Part shown: piece after piece, positions 20,242 through 29,948 of the stretch
How the letters are laid out: the number at the start of each line of letters is the position of its first letter
Numbering within the stretch: the stretch's first letter is position 1
Assembly (NCBI RefSeq): GCF_008326345.1
Contig: NZ_BJEN01000003.1
Coordinates: 596,533 to 660,532 of the forward strand
DNA length: 64,000 nucleotides
From: Cutibacterium modestum
GTDB taxonomy: Bacteria > Actinomycetota > Actinomycetes > Propionibacteriales > Propionibacteriaceae
Direction of reading: 5' to 3'
The notes under the pieces: generated by a model
Databases searched by the model: none
What the model saw: only the letters and a program-made list of their open reading frames with translations
Told to the model about the DNA's origin: nothing
Made by a program: the position numbers and the translations under genes

Positions 20242-22341
20242 ATGTCCTTGACGAATCCCCACCTGGCGACCCTGGCTGATTATTTCGGCATCGCTCGTGA
20301 TTATCACGACTGGAAGGGCCAGTACATCGAGGTCGGGGAGGTGACTGTCATCGCTGTCCTTGACGGTTTGGGAATCGACGCCTCAACCCCGGAACGTGCC
20401 GAGCGCGCGTGCCACAAGGTAGCTAACCGGGCGTGGGTGGCGTCGGATGCTGCCCGGAATCGTCGTCTTACGCGAGGGCCAGGAGGGTCGCGTTGACGTC
20501 CACGTCAACGCAGGGGAGCAGGTGAAGGTTCACGTCGTCTGCGAGGACGGTCAACGCCGCGAGTGTTGGCAGGTCGACAATTAGAACCCTGATCGCCAGG
20601 TGGACGATCGTTGGATCGGCGAGGCCACCTTCGGTATCCCCGGTGACCTGTCGTTGGGCTATCACACTATTGTTGCGACGACCACGGACCATCGCGCAAC
20701 CGCCACGCTTGTTGTGTCCCCGAATTGGCTCGGTCTTCCCCGTTCGATGGGCTCGTCTCGAGTCTGGGGCCATGCCGTGCAGTTGTATTCAACTCGCTCC
20801 CGTGCATCTTGGGGCATGGGTGACTTTGCCGATCTGGCAGACCTGTCTACCTGGGCGGCCACCCAGGGCGCCGGCTACGTGCTCGTGAATCCGCTGCATG
20901 CCAGCCAGGTTGTCTCCCCGATTGAGCCCTCTCCGTATTTGCCTTGCAGCCGCCTCTTCCTTAACCTGTTGTATGTGCGCCCCGAGATCATCCCGGAGTT
21001 CGCCGATCTTGACGCCTATGAGCGTTCCGAGGCGCGGTCGGCTCGTGCCCAGGCAGCGGCCGATATCGAGGCCATCGATTGAGATCGTTCCTGGAACGCC
21101 AAGCTGCCAGTGTTAGAAGCCGTTCATGCCCTTGGCCTGGAGGGATCGAGGGAATTGTCCTATCAGGCATTCCGCAGGCTGTGCGGTACTCGGCTCGTCG
21201 ATTTTGCGACATGGTGTGTGCTGACGGAGGTCTACGGCAACGACTGGCACACCTGGCCCGAGGAGTACCAGCGCCCAGTAGCCGTGCCGTTTCAGAGTTC
21301 GTGCGAGCCTACGAGGAACGCGTCGACTTTTTCATGTGGTTGCAGTGGATCGCTGACCAGCAGCTTTCGGCAGCCCAATCTGCCGGTCGCGACGCCGGGA
21401 TGTCTTTGGGGCTCGTTTGCGATATGGCCGTGGGCGTTTCCGGTGCCGGGGCAGATGCGTTGATGCTCGGGGAACTCTTTGCTGACGGCGTTTCCGTCGG
21501 GTCGCCTCCTGACGCTTTCAACCAGGCTGGACAGGAGTGGGGGCAGCCTCCGATTCTCGCCGATTTGGCATATCAGCCTTTCCGCGACATGGTACGGGCT
21601 GCTTTGCGCCACGCTGGGGGTATCCGCATCGACCACATTCTTGGCTTGTTCCGGCTGTGGTGGGTTCCCGCCGGTCTCGGTCCGCGCATGGGCACCTACG
21701 TCCGCTACGACCACGAGGCCATGGTCGGCATTGTGGCGCTGGAAGCTTACCGGGCGGGTGCTCTCGTTGTGGGCGAGGACCTTGGAACGGTAGAGCCATG
21801 GGTGCGCGCCTACTTGCGTGAGCGCGGCATCATGGGCACTTCGGTACTGTGGTTCGAGAACGGGGAGGATGGCAATCCGCTGGCTCCTGAACAGTGGCGC
21901 GAGTACGCCATGAGTTCGGTCACCACTCACGATTTGCCACCCACTACTGGGTATCTGGCTGGTGATCACGTCGAAGTCCGCAATGAACTGGGGCTGCTCA
22001 CCGAATCTCTCGACCACGAGCGCGGTAAGGCTGCCCGTCAGACTGCCACCTGGATCGCCATCTTGCGCGAGTGGGGCGTCCTGGTGGGGGATAGCCCCTG
22101 CGAGGAGGACATCGTGTTAGCGATGCACCGCATGCTCGCTTGCCCCCCGTCAAAGGTGCTCAGCGCCACCCTGACTGACGCGGTGGGAGATCGTCGCACC
22201 CAAAACTTGCCGGGTACGGCGAATGAATACCCGAACTGGCGGGTTCCTCTCAGCCATCCGGATGGTTCCCCGATGTGGCTGGAGGAGGTCTTCATTGACG
22301 AACGGGCTGCGCGGCTGTCCCAAGTCATGAACGAAGAATGA
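20242..22341 (+). pseudogene. malQ: 4-alpha-glucanotransferase (amylomaltase), degraded
   Basis: GH77 amylomaltase that would disproportionate maltodextrins. The open frame from ATG 20242 shifts near 20448, has an in-frame TAG at 20582, then an in-frame TGA at 21080, and shifts again near 21272; the remaining frame runs to 22341. Recognisable pieces are the N-terminal LATLADYFGIARDYHDW, SMGSSRVWGHAVQLYSTRS and SWGMGDFADLADL, then HAGGIRIDHILGLFRLWW (nucleophile region), VVGEDLGTVEPWV (acid/base) and SSVTTHDLPPTTGYL. Four separate lesions of two kinds indicate a true pseudogene. Full length would be about 700 residues. Confidence 0.9.
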
Positions 22342-22413
22342 CTGAATGACTGTCATAAATCGAAAGTGACCGTCATCTGCGAGAGGTGACCGGCTGGCGC
22401 GAGCACAATCACG

Positions 22414-22450
22414 AAAAACTGGGGTCCGGTGCTTCGTAGCACCGGACCCC
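22414..22450 (-). terminator. Intrinsic terminator of the HU gene
   Basis: A 13-bp stem (GGGGTCCGGTGCT / AGCACCGGACCCC, 22421-22450) with a four-base loop lies 33 bases past the HU stop on the minus strand and is followed by five T (22414-22418 read as A on the plus strand). This is a canonical rho-independent structure. Confidence 0.85.
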
Positions 22451-22482
22451 AAGCGTTTGGGTCAACGCCCCTGAACTGTCGC

Positions 22483-22758
22483 TCAGTCAGCGACGGCCTT
22501 CTTGAGGGTGCTGGAAGCCGAGATCTTGACGGCCTTGTGAGCCGGGATGGTCATGGACTCGCCAGTGCGGGGGTTGCGGCCATTGCGAGCGGGACGCTCA
22601 ACAGCCTCGGCGGTGAACAGACCGGGAAGCTGCACCTTCTCGCCCTCGGCTAGAGCGGCGGTGATGACGTCGGTGAGAGCCTTGACGGCTTCGTTGGTTT
22701 GGGCCTCAGTGAGCGAGGCCTGCTTGGCGACGGCCTTGATGAGCTCGGACTTGGTCAT
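22483..22758 (-). CDS. hup: HU-family nucleoid DNA-binding protein
   Basis: A 91-residue histone-like protein that bends and compacts DNA as a dimer. It begins MTKSELIKAVAKQASLTEAQ and carries the DNA-binding arm with the GRNPRTGESMTIPA motif (proline that intercalates) and the C-terminal KISASSTLKKAV. It is short HU, without the Lys/Ala-rich tail seen in some actinobacteria. A GAGGAG ribosome-binding site stands seven bases before ATG 22758. It is monocistronic, with its own promoter and terminator. Confidence 0.96.
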   Translation of the reverse strand: MTKSELIKAVAKQASLTEAQTNEAVKALTDVITAALAEGEKVQLPGLFTAEAVERPARNGRNPRTGESMTIPAHKAVKISASSTLKKAVAD

Positions 22759-22815
22759 GGGGGTCTCCTCAAATGGACTATGTTCGGTTTTGGCTTGTTG
22801 CCGTTCCCTAATATG

Positions 22816-22843
22816 ACACTAGCGGCTGTCGGTTCTCAGTCAA
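22816..22843 (-). promoter_or_regulatory. Candidate sigma-70 promoter of the HU gene
   Basis: On the minus strand TTGACT (22838-22843) and TAGTGT (22816-22821) are 16 bases apart, about 60 bases upstream of the HU start. This fits a housekeeping promoter with a good -35 and a moderate -10. Inference from sequence only. Confidence 0.4.
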
Positions 22844-22966
22844 GCCGAAAACCGCGTCATTAGGGGGCTTTTAGGCAGAAGACGAGGCTTTTGGGCAGGT
22901 TTCGGGCACGAATAACCCGCTTGTCACATATTTCAACGTGTCTGGGGCTTTCCTGGTGGTGGGGGC

Positions 22967-24307
22967 TCAGGAGAGGGTTGTTCCAAGAACGGCGTCAGCG
23001 CCATCGTCGCCCTGCTTCACCATGACTGTCGGGATGGCCTGGTCGCCGCGCGAGATGCGTCGTCCGGAAATGGGCAGCTCGGCGATGGCAGCCCGGTGAC
23101 GTTTACGCGCCGCCTCCAGCGGTTCACGGCCTACAACCTCGCCGTCGACGATGAGTGGAACGATGAGACTGCGGTCGTCAGCATCGGCGGCTGGTCGCTG
23201 ACCAACCCCGACGACCTCTGCGGTGGCGATCCCACCTGAGCCAATGCGGCGCACCGCATACTTGCGTCCGCCTACGGTGTTTTTGTGGGACGACTTCTTA
23301 GCCACCGGCAGCAACTCGGCGTCACGGCCGTTTGTGGTGGCGCGGGCGACCAGCTTGTAGACGAAGGAGCAGGTCGGAGCTCCCGAGCCGGTCACCAGGG
23401 AGGTTCCGACGCCGAATCCATCGACGGGCGCGCCACGCAGGGCGGCGATTTGCCACTCGTCAAGGTCGCTGGTGACGATGATGCGGGTGTTTGAGGCGCC
23501 GAGGTCATCAAGTAAGTCGCGGACTTGGCGGGCGACGATAGATAGGTCGCCAGAGTCGATGCGAACCGCACCGAGACGTCCGTCGGTAAGGCGGACGGCT
23601 GTGCGTACCGCATTGTCGATGTCATAGGTGTCGACGAGTAAGGTCGTTTCTTCGCCGTAGGCGGCCAGCTGGGCACGGAAGGCGTCTTCCTCGGTGTCAT
23701 GGAGGAGGGTGAAGGCATGGGCAGCGGTACCAGAGGTGGGGACGCCATAGCGAATCCCGGCAGCCAGGTTAGAGGTGGGGCCGAAACCGGCGATCCAGGC
23801 GGCGCGGGCGGCAGCGACTGCGGATTCTTCGTGGGTGCGTCGCGAGCCCATTTCGATGATCGAGCGGCCTTCAGCCATCATGACCATGCGGGATGCAGCG
23901 GAGGCGATAGCAGAGTCATGGTTGTAGATGCTGAGCAGCACCGTTTCGAGCACACAGGCCTCTGCGAAGGTGCCTTCAACGGTGAGCAGCGGGGAGCCAG
24001 GAAAGTAAAGATCGCCTTCAGCGTAACCGTGGATGGATCCGGTGAATCGGTAGCGTGATAGCCACTCGGCCATCTGCGGGCCGACCACCTTGGTGCGTTC
24101 TAAGAAGGAGACGTCCTCGTCGGTGAATCGGAAGTTCTCAATGGCGTCGAGGATGCGTCCGGTACCGGCCACGACACCGTAGCGGCGCCCTTCAGGCAGA
24201 CGGCGGGGAAACAACTCAAAAACGCAGCGCCGGTCGGCGGTCCCCGATGCCATGGCCGCTTCGACCATGGTAAACTCGTAGTGGTCGGTGAACAGTGCGG
24301 TCGACAT
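22967..24307 (-). CDS. pncB: Nicotinate phosphoribosyltransferase PncB
   Basis: Makes nicotinate mononucleotide from nicotinate and PRPP in NAD salvage. ATG 24307 (MSTALFTDHYEFTMVEAAM) gives 446 residues; the DHYEFTM motif follows at once. Other motifs are IEMGSRRTHEESAVAAARAA (phosphohistidine region), TSNLAAG, DTYDIDNAV, RIDSGDL and SDLDEWQI, and the C-terminal KKSSHKNTVGGRKYAVRR. Divergent from clpS. The start codon overlaps a 15-bp tandem repeat that may be regulatory. Confidence 0.95.
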   Translation of the reverse strand: MSTALFTDHYEFTMVEAAMASGTADRRCVFELFPRRLPEGRRYGVVAGTGRILDAIENFRFTDEDVSFLERTKVVGPQMAEWLSRYRFTGSIHGYAEGDLYFPGSPLLTVEGTFAEACVLETVLLSIYNHDSAIASAASRMVMMAEGRSIIEMGSRRTHEESAVAAARAAWIAGFGPTSNLAAGIRYGVPTSGTAAHAFTLLHDTEEDAFRAQLAAYGEETTLLVDTYDIDNAVRTAVRLTDGRLGAVRIDSGDLSIVARQVRDLLDDLGASNTRIIVTSDLDEWQIAALRGAPVDGFGVGTSLVTGSGAPTCSFVYKLVARATTNGRDAELLPVAKKSSHKNTVGGRKYAVRRIGSGGIATAEVVGVGQRPAADADDRSLIVPLIVDGEVVGREPLEAARKRHRAAIAELPISGRRISRGDQAIPTVMVKQGDDGADAVLGTTLS

Positions 24308-24335
24308 GGGCCATAGTTTAATGGGCCATAGTTTG
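24306..24335. repeat. Tandem 15-bp direct repeat at the pncB start
   Basis: ATGGGCCATAGTTTA is followed at once by ATGGGCCATAGTTTG (14 of 15 identical). The first copy covers the pncB start codon on the opposite strand and the second lies just upstream. The repeat could be an operator for an NAD-pathway regulator or a duplication that extended the leader. No known box was matched. Confidence 0.6.
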
Positions 24336-24394
24336 AGGGATGCGTTCTGTGCGCGTGAGGTTTGAGTGTCCCAGCCGAGTGACAGAATAAGGCC

Positions 24395-24682
24395 ATGCCT
24401 GTAGCCACCGCAGAACCCCTTGCACACCGTCTTGCCGACCAGGAGTCGACGCGGACGACGGTCGTCTGGGACGACCCGGTGAACCTTATGGATTACGTGA
24501 CGATGGTGTTTATGAGGTATTTCGGTTATCCGCGCGAACGCGCGACCCAACTCATGATCCAGGTTCATAACGAGGGACGAGCGACGGTCGCAGAGGGCAG
24601 CAAGGAAGAGATGGAGATCGCTGTGCACGCCATGCACGGCTACGGTCTGCAGGCCTCAGTCGAAAAGGGCGGTCAAGGATGA
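24395..24682 (+). CDS. clpS: ATP-dependent Clp protease adaptor ClpS
   Basis: N-end-rule adaptor that delivers substrates to ClpAP/ClpCP. The 95-residue protein has a short disordered N-terminus, then TTVVWDDPVNLMDYVTMVF (substrate-pocket region) and FGYPRERATQLMIQVHNEGRA, VHAMHGYGLQA, all typical of ClpS. ATG 24395 is the first start; its stop overlaps the next gene, the usual clpS-DUF2017 pair. Confidence 0.94.
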   Translation: MPVATAEPLAHRLADQESTRTTVVWDDPVNLMDYVTMVFMRYFGYPRERATQLMIQVHNEGRATVAEGSKEEMEIAVHAMHGYGLQASVEKGGQG

Positions 24683-25230
24683 GGATTGAGGGCACCCGAA
24701 CCCGCTGGGTCTGGTACCTGGAACACGTCGAAATCATTGGCATTGAGAATGCTCTAGGACACTACGTGGAGGCCTTGTCGCGTCTGCGTACTGCTCCCAG
24801 TTTGGGCGGGGACCCGTTCGCTTTTTGGGAGAGCCAGTTTTCTGGGCTCCAGGAGGACGACAGGGTACGCCGGTCCATCCTACCGAGCGCCTACCGTGAC
24901 GACGACTCAGCGGATGCCCACTTCCATGCCGATCATGACGCTGAGGACGTCGCGGCGCGATGGGAAGACGCTCAGGCCTTGCGCATTGACGTGGAGACGT
25001 TGCGCCGAACTGGCCGTATCTCCATGAACCCTGAGATGACGCAACGATGGCTTCGCACCGTCAACGCGCTGCGAGGCATGATGGCCGCAAGACTGGGGAT
25101 TATCGACCAGGTCACCGCCGACGAAGTCGCTCGGGTGGCCCAAGAAGAATTAGAGGCCGAGGAGGAGTGCGTCTACGAGTGGCTCGGTCTCGTCGTGGAG
25201 GTGCTCGTGGAGGTGGAGCTGTCGGAGTAG
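24679..25230 (+). CDS. DUF2017 family protein
   Basis: A 183-residue actinobacterial protein commonly encoded directly after clpS. ATG 24679 overlaps the clpS stop (ATGA). It is acidic and helical (EVARVAQEELEAEEECVYEWL), with LRRTGRISMNPEMTQRWL in the middle, and no transmembrane segments. The conserved coupling hints at a role in ClpS-dependent proteolysis, but none is established here. Confidence 0.82.
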   Translation: MRIEGTRTRWVWYLEHVEIIGIENALGHYVEALSRLRTAPSLGGDPFAFWESQFSGLQEDDRVRRSILPSAYRDDDSADAHFHADHDAEDVAARWEDAQALRIDVETLRRTGRISMNPEMTQRWLRTVNALRGMMAARLGIIDQVTADEVARVAQEELEAEEECVYEWLGLVVEVLVEVELSE

Positions 25231-25233
25231 GTG

Positions 25234-25779
25234 TCAGACTTCATGAACGGTGACCTGTTCGTGTAATCGCAAACTTAGCTGACGTTCCAGGCGCTGATGC
25301 AGGGTCATGACGGCTGCCGGGCATCCCCGGCAAGCTCCTTTCATAGCGACGTCAACCCTGCGCTCCTGACCGTCGACCGACACGTCGACTAATTCGATGG
25401 ATCCACCGTGCATCGCGGCAACCGCGCCGACGGGCCCGGCGATAAGTTCATCGGTACAGCGGCGCAAGGTCTCGACCTCATTAAGGGGCTGACTGTCAGG
25501 GCCGCCCACCCATTCATCGGTGCGCTCCAAGGCCGTCGTTAAGGCAGTCCGGAATCCGGCACCGATGCGTCCCCATGTGCCCTCGAGGACAGTCGCCATG
25601 ACGGCGCCGACCGTCGCTTCGACGCGCACCTGGTTGAGGAACTCGTCGAGGCCGGGGGCGCTTACCAAGAGCCCGGCGAAGGGCAGTGTGATCCCGGAGA
25701 CCACCCAGCGCAGAGTGGCAGGGTCGGCGGTTGTTTCCGGATGAACGGCGGTGGATGGATGACAGGCGAGCTTTATCAC
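25234..25779 (-). CDS. NifU C-terminal-domain protein coupled to feoB
   Basis: A 181-residue protein whose last 70 residues are a NifU/Nfu scaffold domain with the iron-sulfur CxxC (MKGACRGCPAAVMTLHQRLE) and GGSIELVDVSVDG. The N-terminal 100 residues (TLRWVVSGITLPFAGLLVSAP; EFLNQVRVEATVGAVMATVLEGTW) are not assigned. GTG 25779 overlaps the feoB stop (ATGTGATAA), so translation is coupled to the ferrous-iron transporter. I infer use of newly imported iron for cluster assembly or small-subunit-like support of FeoB; that is not proven. Confidence 0.8.
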   Translation of the reverse strand: MIKLACHPSTAVHPETTADPATLRWVVSGITLPFAGLLVSAPGLDEFLNQVRVEATVGAVMATVLEGTWGRIGAGFRTALTTALERTDEWVGGPDSQPLNEVETLRRCTDELIAGPVGAVAAMHGGSIELVDVSVDGQERRVDVAMKGACRGCPAAVMTLHQRLERQLSLRLHEQVTVHEV

Positions 25780-27740
25780 ATCAGTAGGTTTGTCACGAGA
25801 CGTCCGATGAAGGCCATGGCCCAAGCCAGCACGAACATGTATCCGAAGGCCACGGCAGGCCACTTCCATCCACCGGTCTCCCGTTTCATGATCGCCACGG
25901 TCGACATGCATTGCAAGGCGTAGGCGAAGAAGAGGATGAGTGCCACGATGGTGGCCGGGGTGAAGACCTTGTTGCCTTTGTCGGGTCCATGGGTCCAGGT
26001 CCAATGGTCAAGTTGATGGGAGACGTCCACGTCATCTTCCGGATCGGTAGCCGAGGCCATCTGTCCCAAGGTCGACACCGAGACCTCGCGGGCGGCCAGG
26101 GAGCCGATGAGGGAAACGTCGATCCGCCAGTCGAATCCGAGAGGCTCGAAGACGGGCTCGACGGCCTTGCCGATGCTTCCAGCGATGGAGTGGTCCATGG
26201 TGTAGGCCGCCACGGCCACGTCATTGCTGGGGTCGATGCCGGCCTTCGTGAGTTCGGCGTTGGAACGCATCGGGAAGGTCGTGAGTGCCCAGATGACGAT
26301 GGTTGTCAGCATGATGATGGTGCCGGCCTTGTGTAGGAAGGCCTTGGTGGGCTCCCACATCGCGATGCCCACTGAACGCAAGGTGGGGATGCGATACGGC
26401 GGCATTTCCATGTAGAAGGGCAGCAGGATGCCGGAACGGTCGGTGATCTTCTTGACGACCCATGCCGCGGTCATCGCCGAGACGGCACCAAGCAGGTAGA
26501 GCAGGAACATTGCCACGCCTCGGCCTGAGAACGGCCCAATCTGCGTGGTGTTGGGTATGAGCATTCCCACCAGCAATACGTAGACGGGCAGTCTCGCCGA
26601 ACAGGTGGCTAGCGGAACGCCAAGCATCGTCGCGATGCGGTCTTTGGCCGAGGGGATGGTGCGGGTGGCCATCACGCCGGGGATGGCGCAGGCGAAGGAC
26701 GAGAGCATGGCGACGAAGGCTCGCCCTTCCAACCCGGCACGGCTCATGACTTTGTCCATGAGGAATGCCGCACGTGACATGTAACCCACTGCGTCTAGCA
26801 GAGCCAACAGCAGGTACATCAGCAGGATCTGTGGGACGAAGGTCAGCACGGAGCCGACACCGCCGATGATTCCGTCGCCCAGCAGACCGGCCAGAATCTG
26901 GTTGGAGACGTTGTCGTCGACCCAGCTTCCTAACCAGCCGAAGAAGTTGTCGATGGCGTCTTGGGCCGGTGCCGCCCATGTGAACAGCGCCTGGAAGAAC
27001 AGGAACATTACGACGAAGAAGACGATGGTTCCCCACACTGGGTGGAGTAGCACTTTGTCGATTCGTTCTGTGCGTGAGTCGAGGTGGGGGTCCTGGTAGC
27101 CAGCGCTGGCGAGCACGGAATCCACCCACCCGGCAAGTTCTTCGGTGGCAGTGGGCGGCGGCACCGGGGGGCGGTCCCAGGTTTGCCAGTCCGTGATGAG
27201 GTGACGCAGCTCGCCGATGCCGATGCCACGGTTTGCGACTACCGAGACCACGGGTACGCCCAAGGCCTGGGACAGTGCGGTGGTGTCGAGGCTGCCTCCG
27301 CGGCGGCGTAGCTCGTCGGTCATGGTGACGATGACGGCAGTGGGCAGGCCGAGTGCCAATGTTTCTGCAAGCAGCAGAAGGGATCGACGTAGTGCCGTCG
27401 AGTCGGCGACGACGAGGACGCCGTCGGGGGCAGGGATGCCCTTCATCGTGCCTTCGAGGGCATGGACGACGACTTCCTCATCGGGGGAGATGGGGGTCAG
27501 GGAGTAGGTACCGGGAAGGTCTTCGATGCCGTATTCATTTTTGCCGATCCGGCAGACGCCGGTACTACGGGAGACGGTGACGCCGGGATAGTTTCCGGTC
27601 TTGGCGTGCAAGCCGGTGAGTTGATTGAAGATCGACGTCTTACCGCCGTTAGGGGAGCCCACCAGGGCCAGTTTGGGTGAATCCGTCCTCGGTTCCGTCG
27701 TAGGAACGGTGTGACAGGGCGCTGCGGTGGGTATGGGCAT
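25776..27740 (-). CDS. feoB: Ferrous iron transporter FeoB
   Basis: GTP-coupled importer of Fe(II), 654 residues. The N-terminal G domain has G1 GSPNGGKTSIFNQLTG, a G2/G3 region ending EDLPGTYSL, and a G4 reading TMTD rather than NxxD, a variant also seen in other FeoB proteins. The membrane domain follows from residue about 235 with two Gate motifs: MLSSFACAIPGVMATRTI and ALILFFAYALQCMSTVAIM. ATG 27740 gives a 23-residue leader before the G domain. It follows feoA and is coupled to the NifU-like gene. Confidence 0.95.
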   Translation of the reverse strand: MPIPTAAPCHTVPTTEPRTDSPKLALVGSPNGGKTSIFNQLTGLHAKTGNYPGVTVSRSTGVCRIGKNEYGIEDLPGTYSLTPISPDEEVVVHALEGTMKGIPAPDGVLVVADSTALRRSLLLLAETLALGLPTAVIVTMTDELRRRGGSLDTTALSQALGVPVVSVVANRGIGIGELRHLITDWQTWDRPPVPPPTATEELAGWVDSVLASAGYQDPHLDSRTERIDKVLLHPVWGTIVFFVVMFLFFQALFTWAAPAQDAIDNFFGWLGSWVDDNVSNQILAGLLGDGIIGGVGSVLTFVPQILLMYLLLALLDAVGYMSRAAFLMDKVMSRAGLEGRAFVAMLSSFACAIPGVMATRTIPSAKDRIATMLGVPLATCSARLPVYVLLVGMLIPNTTQIGPFSGRGVAMFLLYLLGAVSAMTAAWVVKKITDRSGILLPFYMEMPPYRIPTLRSVGIAMWEPTKAFLHKAGTIIMLTTIVIWALTTFPMRSNAELTKAGIDPSNDVAVAAYTMDHSIAGSIGKAVEPVFEPLGFDWRIDVSLIGSLAAREVSVSTLGQMASATDPEDDVDVSHQLDHWTWTHGPDKGNKVFTPATIVALILFFAYALQCMSTVAIMKRETGGWKWPAVAFGYMFVLAWAMAFIGRLVTNLLM

Positions 27741-27799
27741 CAATAAACCTCGAATGGGTGTGGGTTCTACGTGGATTGTGCAGGATGAAAGGTGGTTGA

Positions 27800-28129
27800 T
27801 TAGGCGAGAGCAGTGGTGGCACACGGCTCGACGACCGGCTGCGGCGCGGTCTGGGGTGCCGGGCGGACCATGATCATGTCTGCCTGGGCGCGGCGAAGGC
27901 ACATCTGGACGTCGCAGACGTGAAACACCATGGGGCCGCCGAAGGGGGCCTGGCGAATCTTGGTGACGGCGCGACCGTGCCCGAAACCGAGCATGTGAAG
28001 ACGGCGACGGATGTAATCGGCACAGTCAATGGTGATGTCTTCAATGGTCGCGTTCTGCCCTGCCGTCAGTGAACTGAGTGGCACGACGCCTTGGTTGTCT
28101 GCGGTGTTGCGATGTATATGCCTCGTCAT
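27800..28129 (-). CDS. feoA: Ferrous iron transport protein FeoA
   Basis: A 109-residue SH3-like partner of FeoB. The core LSSLTAGQNATIEDI, RRRLHMLGFGHGRAVTKIRQAPFGGPMVF is the FeoA domain; a Pro/Ala-rich C-terminal extension of about 25 residues follows. ATG 28129 is preceded by a GGGGGAG site. It is 59 bases upstream of feoB in the same direction, so feoA-feoB-NifU form one operon, probably repressed by iron through the upstream DtxR/IdeR-like box. Confidence 0.9.
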   Translation of the reverse strand: MTRHIHRNTADNQGVVPLSSLTAGQNATIEDITIDCADYIRRRLHMLGFGHGRAVTKIRQAPFGGPMVFHVCDVQMCLRRAQADMIMVRPAPQTAPQPVVEPCATTALA

Positions 28130-28189
28130 GTTGTCTCCCCCAATGAAGTGATTCCATGCTGCCGTCGGGACCCGGCGTATCACTAGATG

Positions 28190-28208
28190 ATAGCAAAGCC
28201 TTACCTTA
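28190..28208 (-). promoter_or_regulatory. Candidate DtxR/IdeR iron box upstream of feoA
   Basis: On the minus strand TAAGGTAAGGCTTTGCTAT matches the 19-bp DtxR/IdeR consensus TwAGGTwAGsCTwACCTwA at about 15 positions, with a well-kept left half. It lies about 60 bases upstream of the feoA start, where a repressor would block transcription. Confidence 0.55.
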
Positions 28209-28299
28209 ATGACCCTATGGGAGTGTATCGTCCAGATGGGGGTGTCGTGACTTCCCGCGAGTGGTCGCTTGGAGAACTCGCGCGGTAGTCTGTCGAGCC

Positions 28300-29154
28300 G
28301 TGACCGAACCTGATTTCGACGTTGTCGACTCACCGATCGGCATCTTCGACTCCGGATTCGGGGGGCTGACGGTGGCTCGATCTGTTGTTGACCTTATGCC
28401 GAACGAAGACATCGTCTATCTGGGGGACACGGATCGCGCTCCCTATGGTGAAAAGACCATCGCGGACGTACGGCACTATGCCCTACAGTGCCTCGATCGG
28501 CTTGTTGCTCATGGCGTTAAAGCTTTGCTGATCGCCTGTAATACCGCATCCTCGGCGGTGTTGAGGGATGCCCGGGAGCGTTACGGGGTGCCGGTTATTG
28601 ACGTCATCATGCCAGCCGCGCGTCGGGCTAGTTCTGCTACCCGCAACGGGCGAATCGGCGTTATTTGTACTGAGGCGACGGCTCGTTCCCTGTCCTATGA
28701 GGACGCTTTAGCTGCGGTGCCCGGCATCACTTTGACGACTCAGGCGTGCCCGAAGTTTGTTCCTTTTGTCGAGGAGGGGATCACGAGCGGACCGGAGCTT
28801 GAGGCTATCGCTCGGCAATATCTGGCGCCTATCCAGGAGGCTGGTTGCGACACCCTCATTCTGGGGTGTACTCATTACCCGCTTCTGGCTGGGCTTATTG
28901 CGTACGTCTTGGGCGATGACGTCACCCTTATTTCTTCGTCTCATCAGTGTGCCCGCGCCTCGTACTCTTTGACGGCTGAATCTGGGCTGTTGCATTCCCG
29001 GCCTCGTGAGTCGAGCCGCTATTTTCTTACCACGGGGAATGCTGAGCGTTTCGAGAGACTGGGACGACGCCTTATGGAGGGATTTGTTCACGATGTGAAG
29101 TCGGTGCATGCCGAGGCGCACTCTTTCGGTGATCGCGCGGTTGTTCGAGACTGA
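28300..29154 (+). CDS. murI: Glutamate racemase MurI
   Basis: Supplies D-glutamate for peptidoglycan. GTG 28300 gives 284 residues and is followed within 12 residues by [17 protein letters not shown]. The two catalytic cysteines are in [10 protein letters not shown] and [23 protein letters not shown] binds substrate. It is divergent from feoA and just upstream of rph, the usual order murI-rph-rdgB in actinobacteria. Confidence 0.95.
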   Translation: MTEPDFDVVDSPIGIFDSGFGGLTVARSVVDLMPNEDIVYLGDTDRAPYGEKTIADVRHYALQCLDRLVAHGVKALLIACNTASSAVLRDARERYGVPVIDVIMPAARRASSATRNGRIGVICTEATARSLSYEDALAAVPGITLTTQACPKFVPFVEEGITSGPELEAIARQYLAPIQEAGCDTLILGCTHYPLLAGLIAYVLGDDVTLISSSHQCARASYSLTAESGLLHSRPRESSRYFLTTGNAERFERLGRRLMEGFVHDVKSVHAEAHSFGDRAVVRD

Positions 29155-29213
29155 CTCCGGCGCGGGGTCTTTGCATCCGCTGGGTGTCAGTGCAGCCCAC
29201 TACCCTTGGCAGG

Positions 29214-29948
29214 GTGAGTGAGACTTCTCGAATTGACGGACGCCGCCTGGACCAGTTGCGAGACGTCAGGATCGAACGCGGCTGGTTGTCCCAGGCTGAG
29301 GGTTCGGTGTTGGTGAGTTTTGGGCGCACCACTGTGCTGTGTAATGCCTCGGTTACGGAGGGAGTGCCGCGTTGGCGCAAGGGGTCCGGGCTGGGGTGGG
29401 TCACCGCTGAATACGAGATGCTTCCGCGCGCTACCAATGAGCGGTCCGGCCGCGAGTCTCGCAGGGGCAAGATCGGAGGTCGTACTCATGAGATTTCTCG
29501 TCTGGTAGGGCGCTCCCTGCGAGCCGTTATTGACGACAAGGCGCTGGGCGAGAACACCATCATCCTTGACTGTGACGTGCTTCAGGCCGATGGCGGGACT
29601 CGTACCGCCTCGATTACTGGTGCTTATGTCGCTCTCGTCGACGCCGTTAACTGGCTGCGTAAACGTGGTGGACTGGTTGGCGAGCCCATCACCGGGTCGG
29701 TGCAGGCTATCTCGGTGGGTGTGGTCGGCGGCGTCCCGATGCTTGATCTGGCCTATGAGGAGGATTCGCGTGCCGACACGGACATGAACGTTGTCATGAG
29801 TGGCAGTGGGGACTTTGTTGAGATCCAGGGAACGGCGGAGGGTGCCCCCTTCAACCGTGACCTGCTTAACGAGTTGCTTGACCTCGCTGCCGGTGGCTGC
29901 GTAACCCTCAAGCAGGCCCAGTCCGAAGTTTTGGGGGTGGCGCTGTGA
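29214..29948 (+). CDS. rph: Ribonuclease PH
   Basis: Phosphorolytic 3'-to-5' exonuclease that trims tRNA precursors. GTG 29214 ([17 protein letters not shown]) gives 244 residues. Motifs are [42 protein letters not shown]-like [30 protein letters not shown] and [17 protein letters not shown], covering the phosphate site and active-site Asp residues. Its stop overlaps the rdgB start. Confidence 0.95.
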   Translation: MSETSRIDGRRLDQLRDVRIERGWLSQAEGSVLVSFGRTTVLCNASVTEGVPRWRKGSGLGWVTAEYEMLPRATNERSGRESRRGKIGGRTHEISRLVGRSLRAVIDDKALGENTIILDCDVLQADGGTRTASITGAYVALVDAVNWLRKRGGLVGEPITGSVQAISVGVVGGVPMLDLAYEEDSRADTDMNVVMSGSGDFVEIQGTAEGAPFNRDLLNELLDLAAGGCVTLKQAQSEVLGVAL

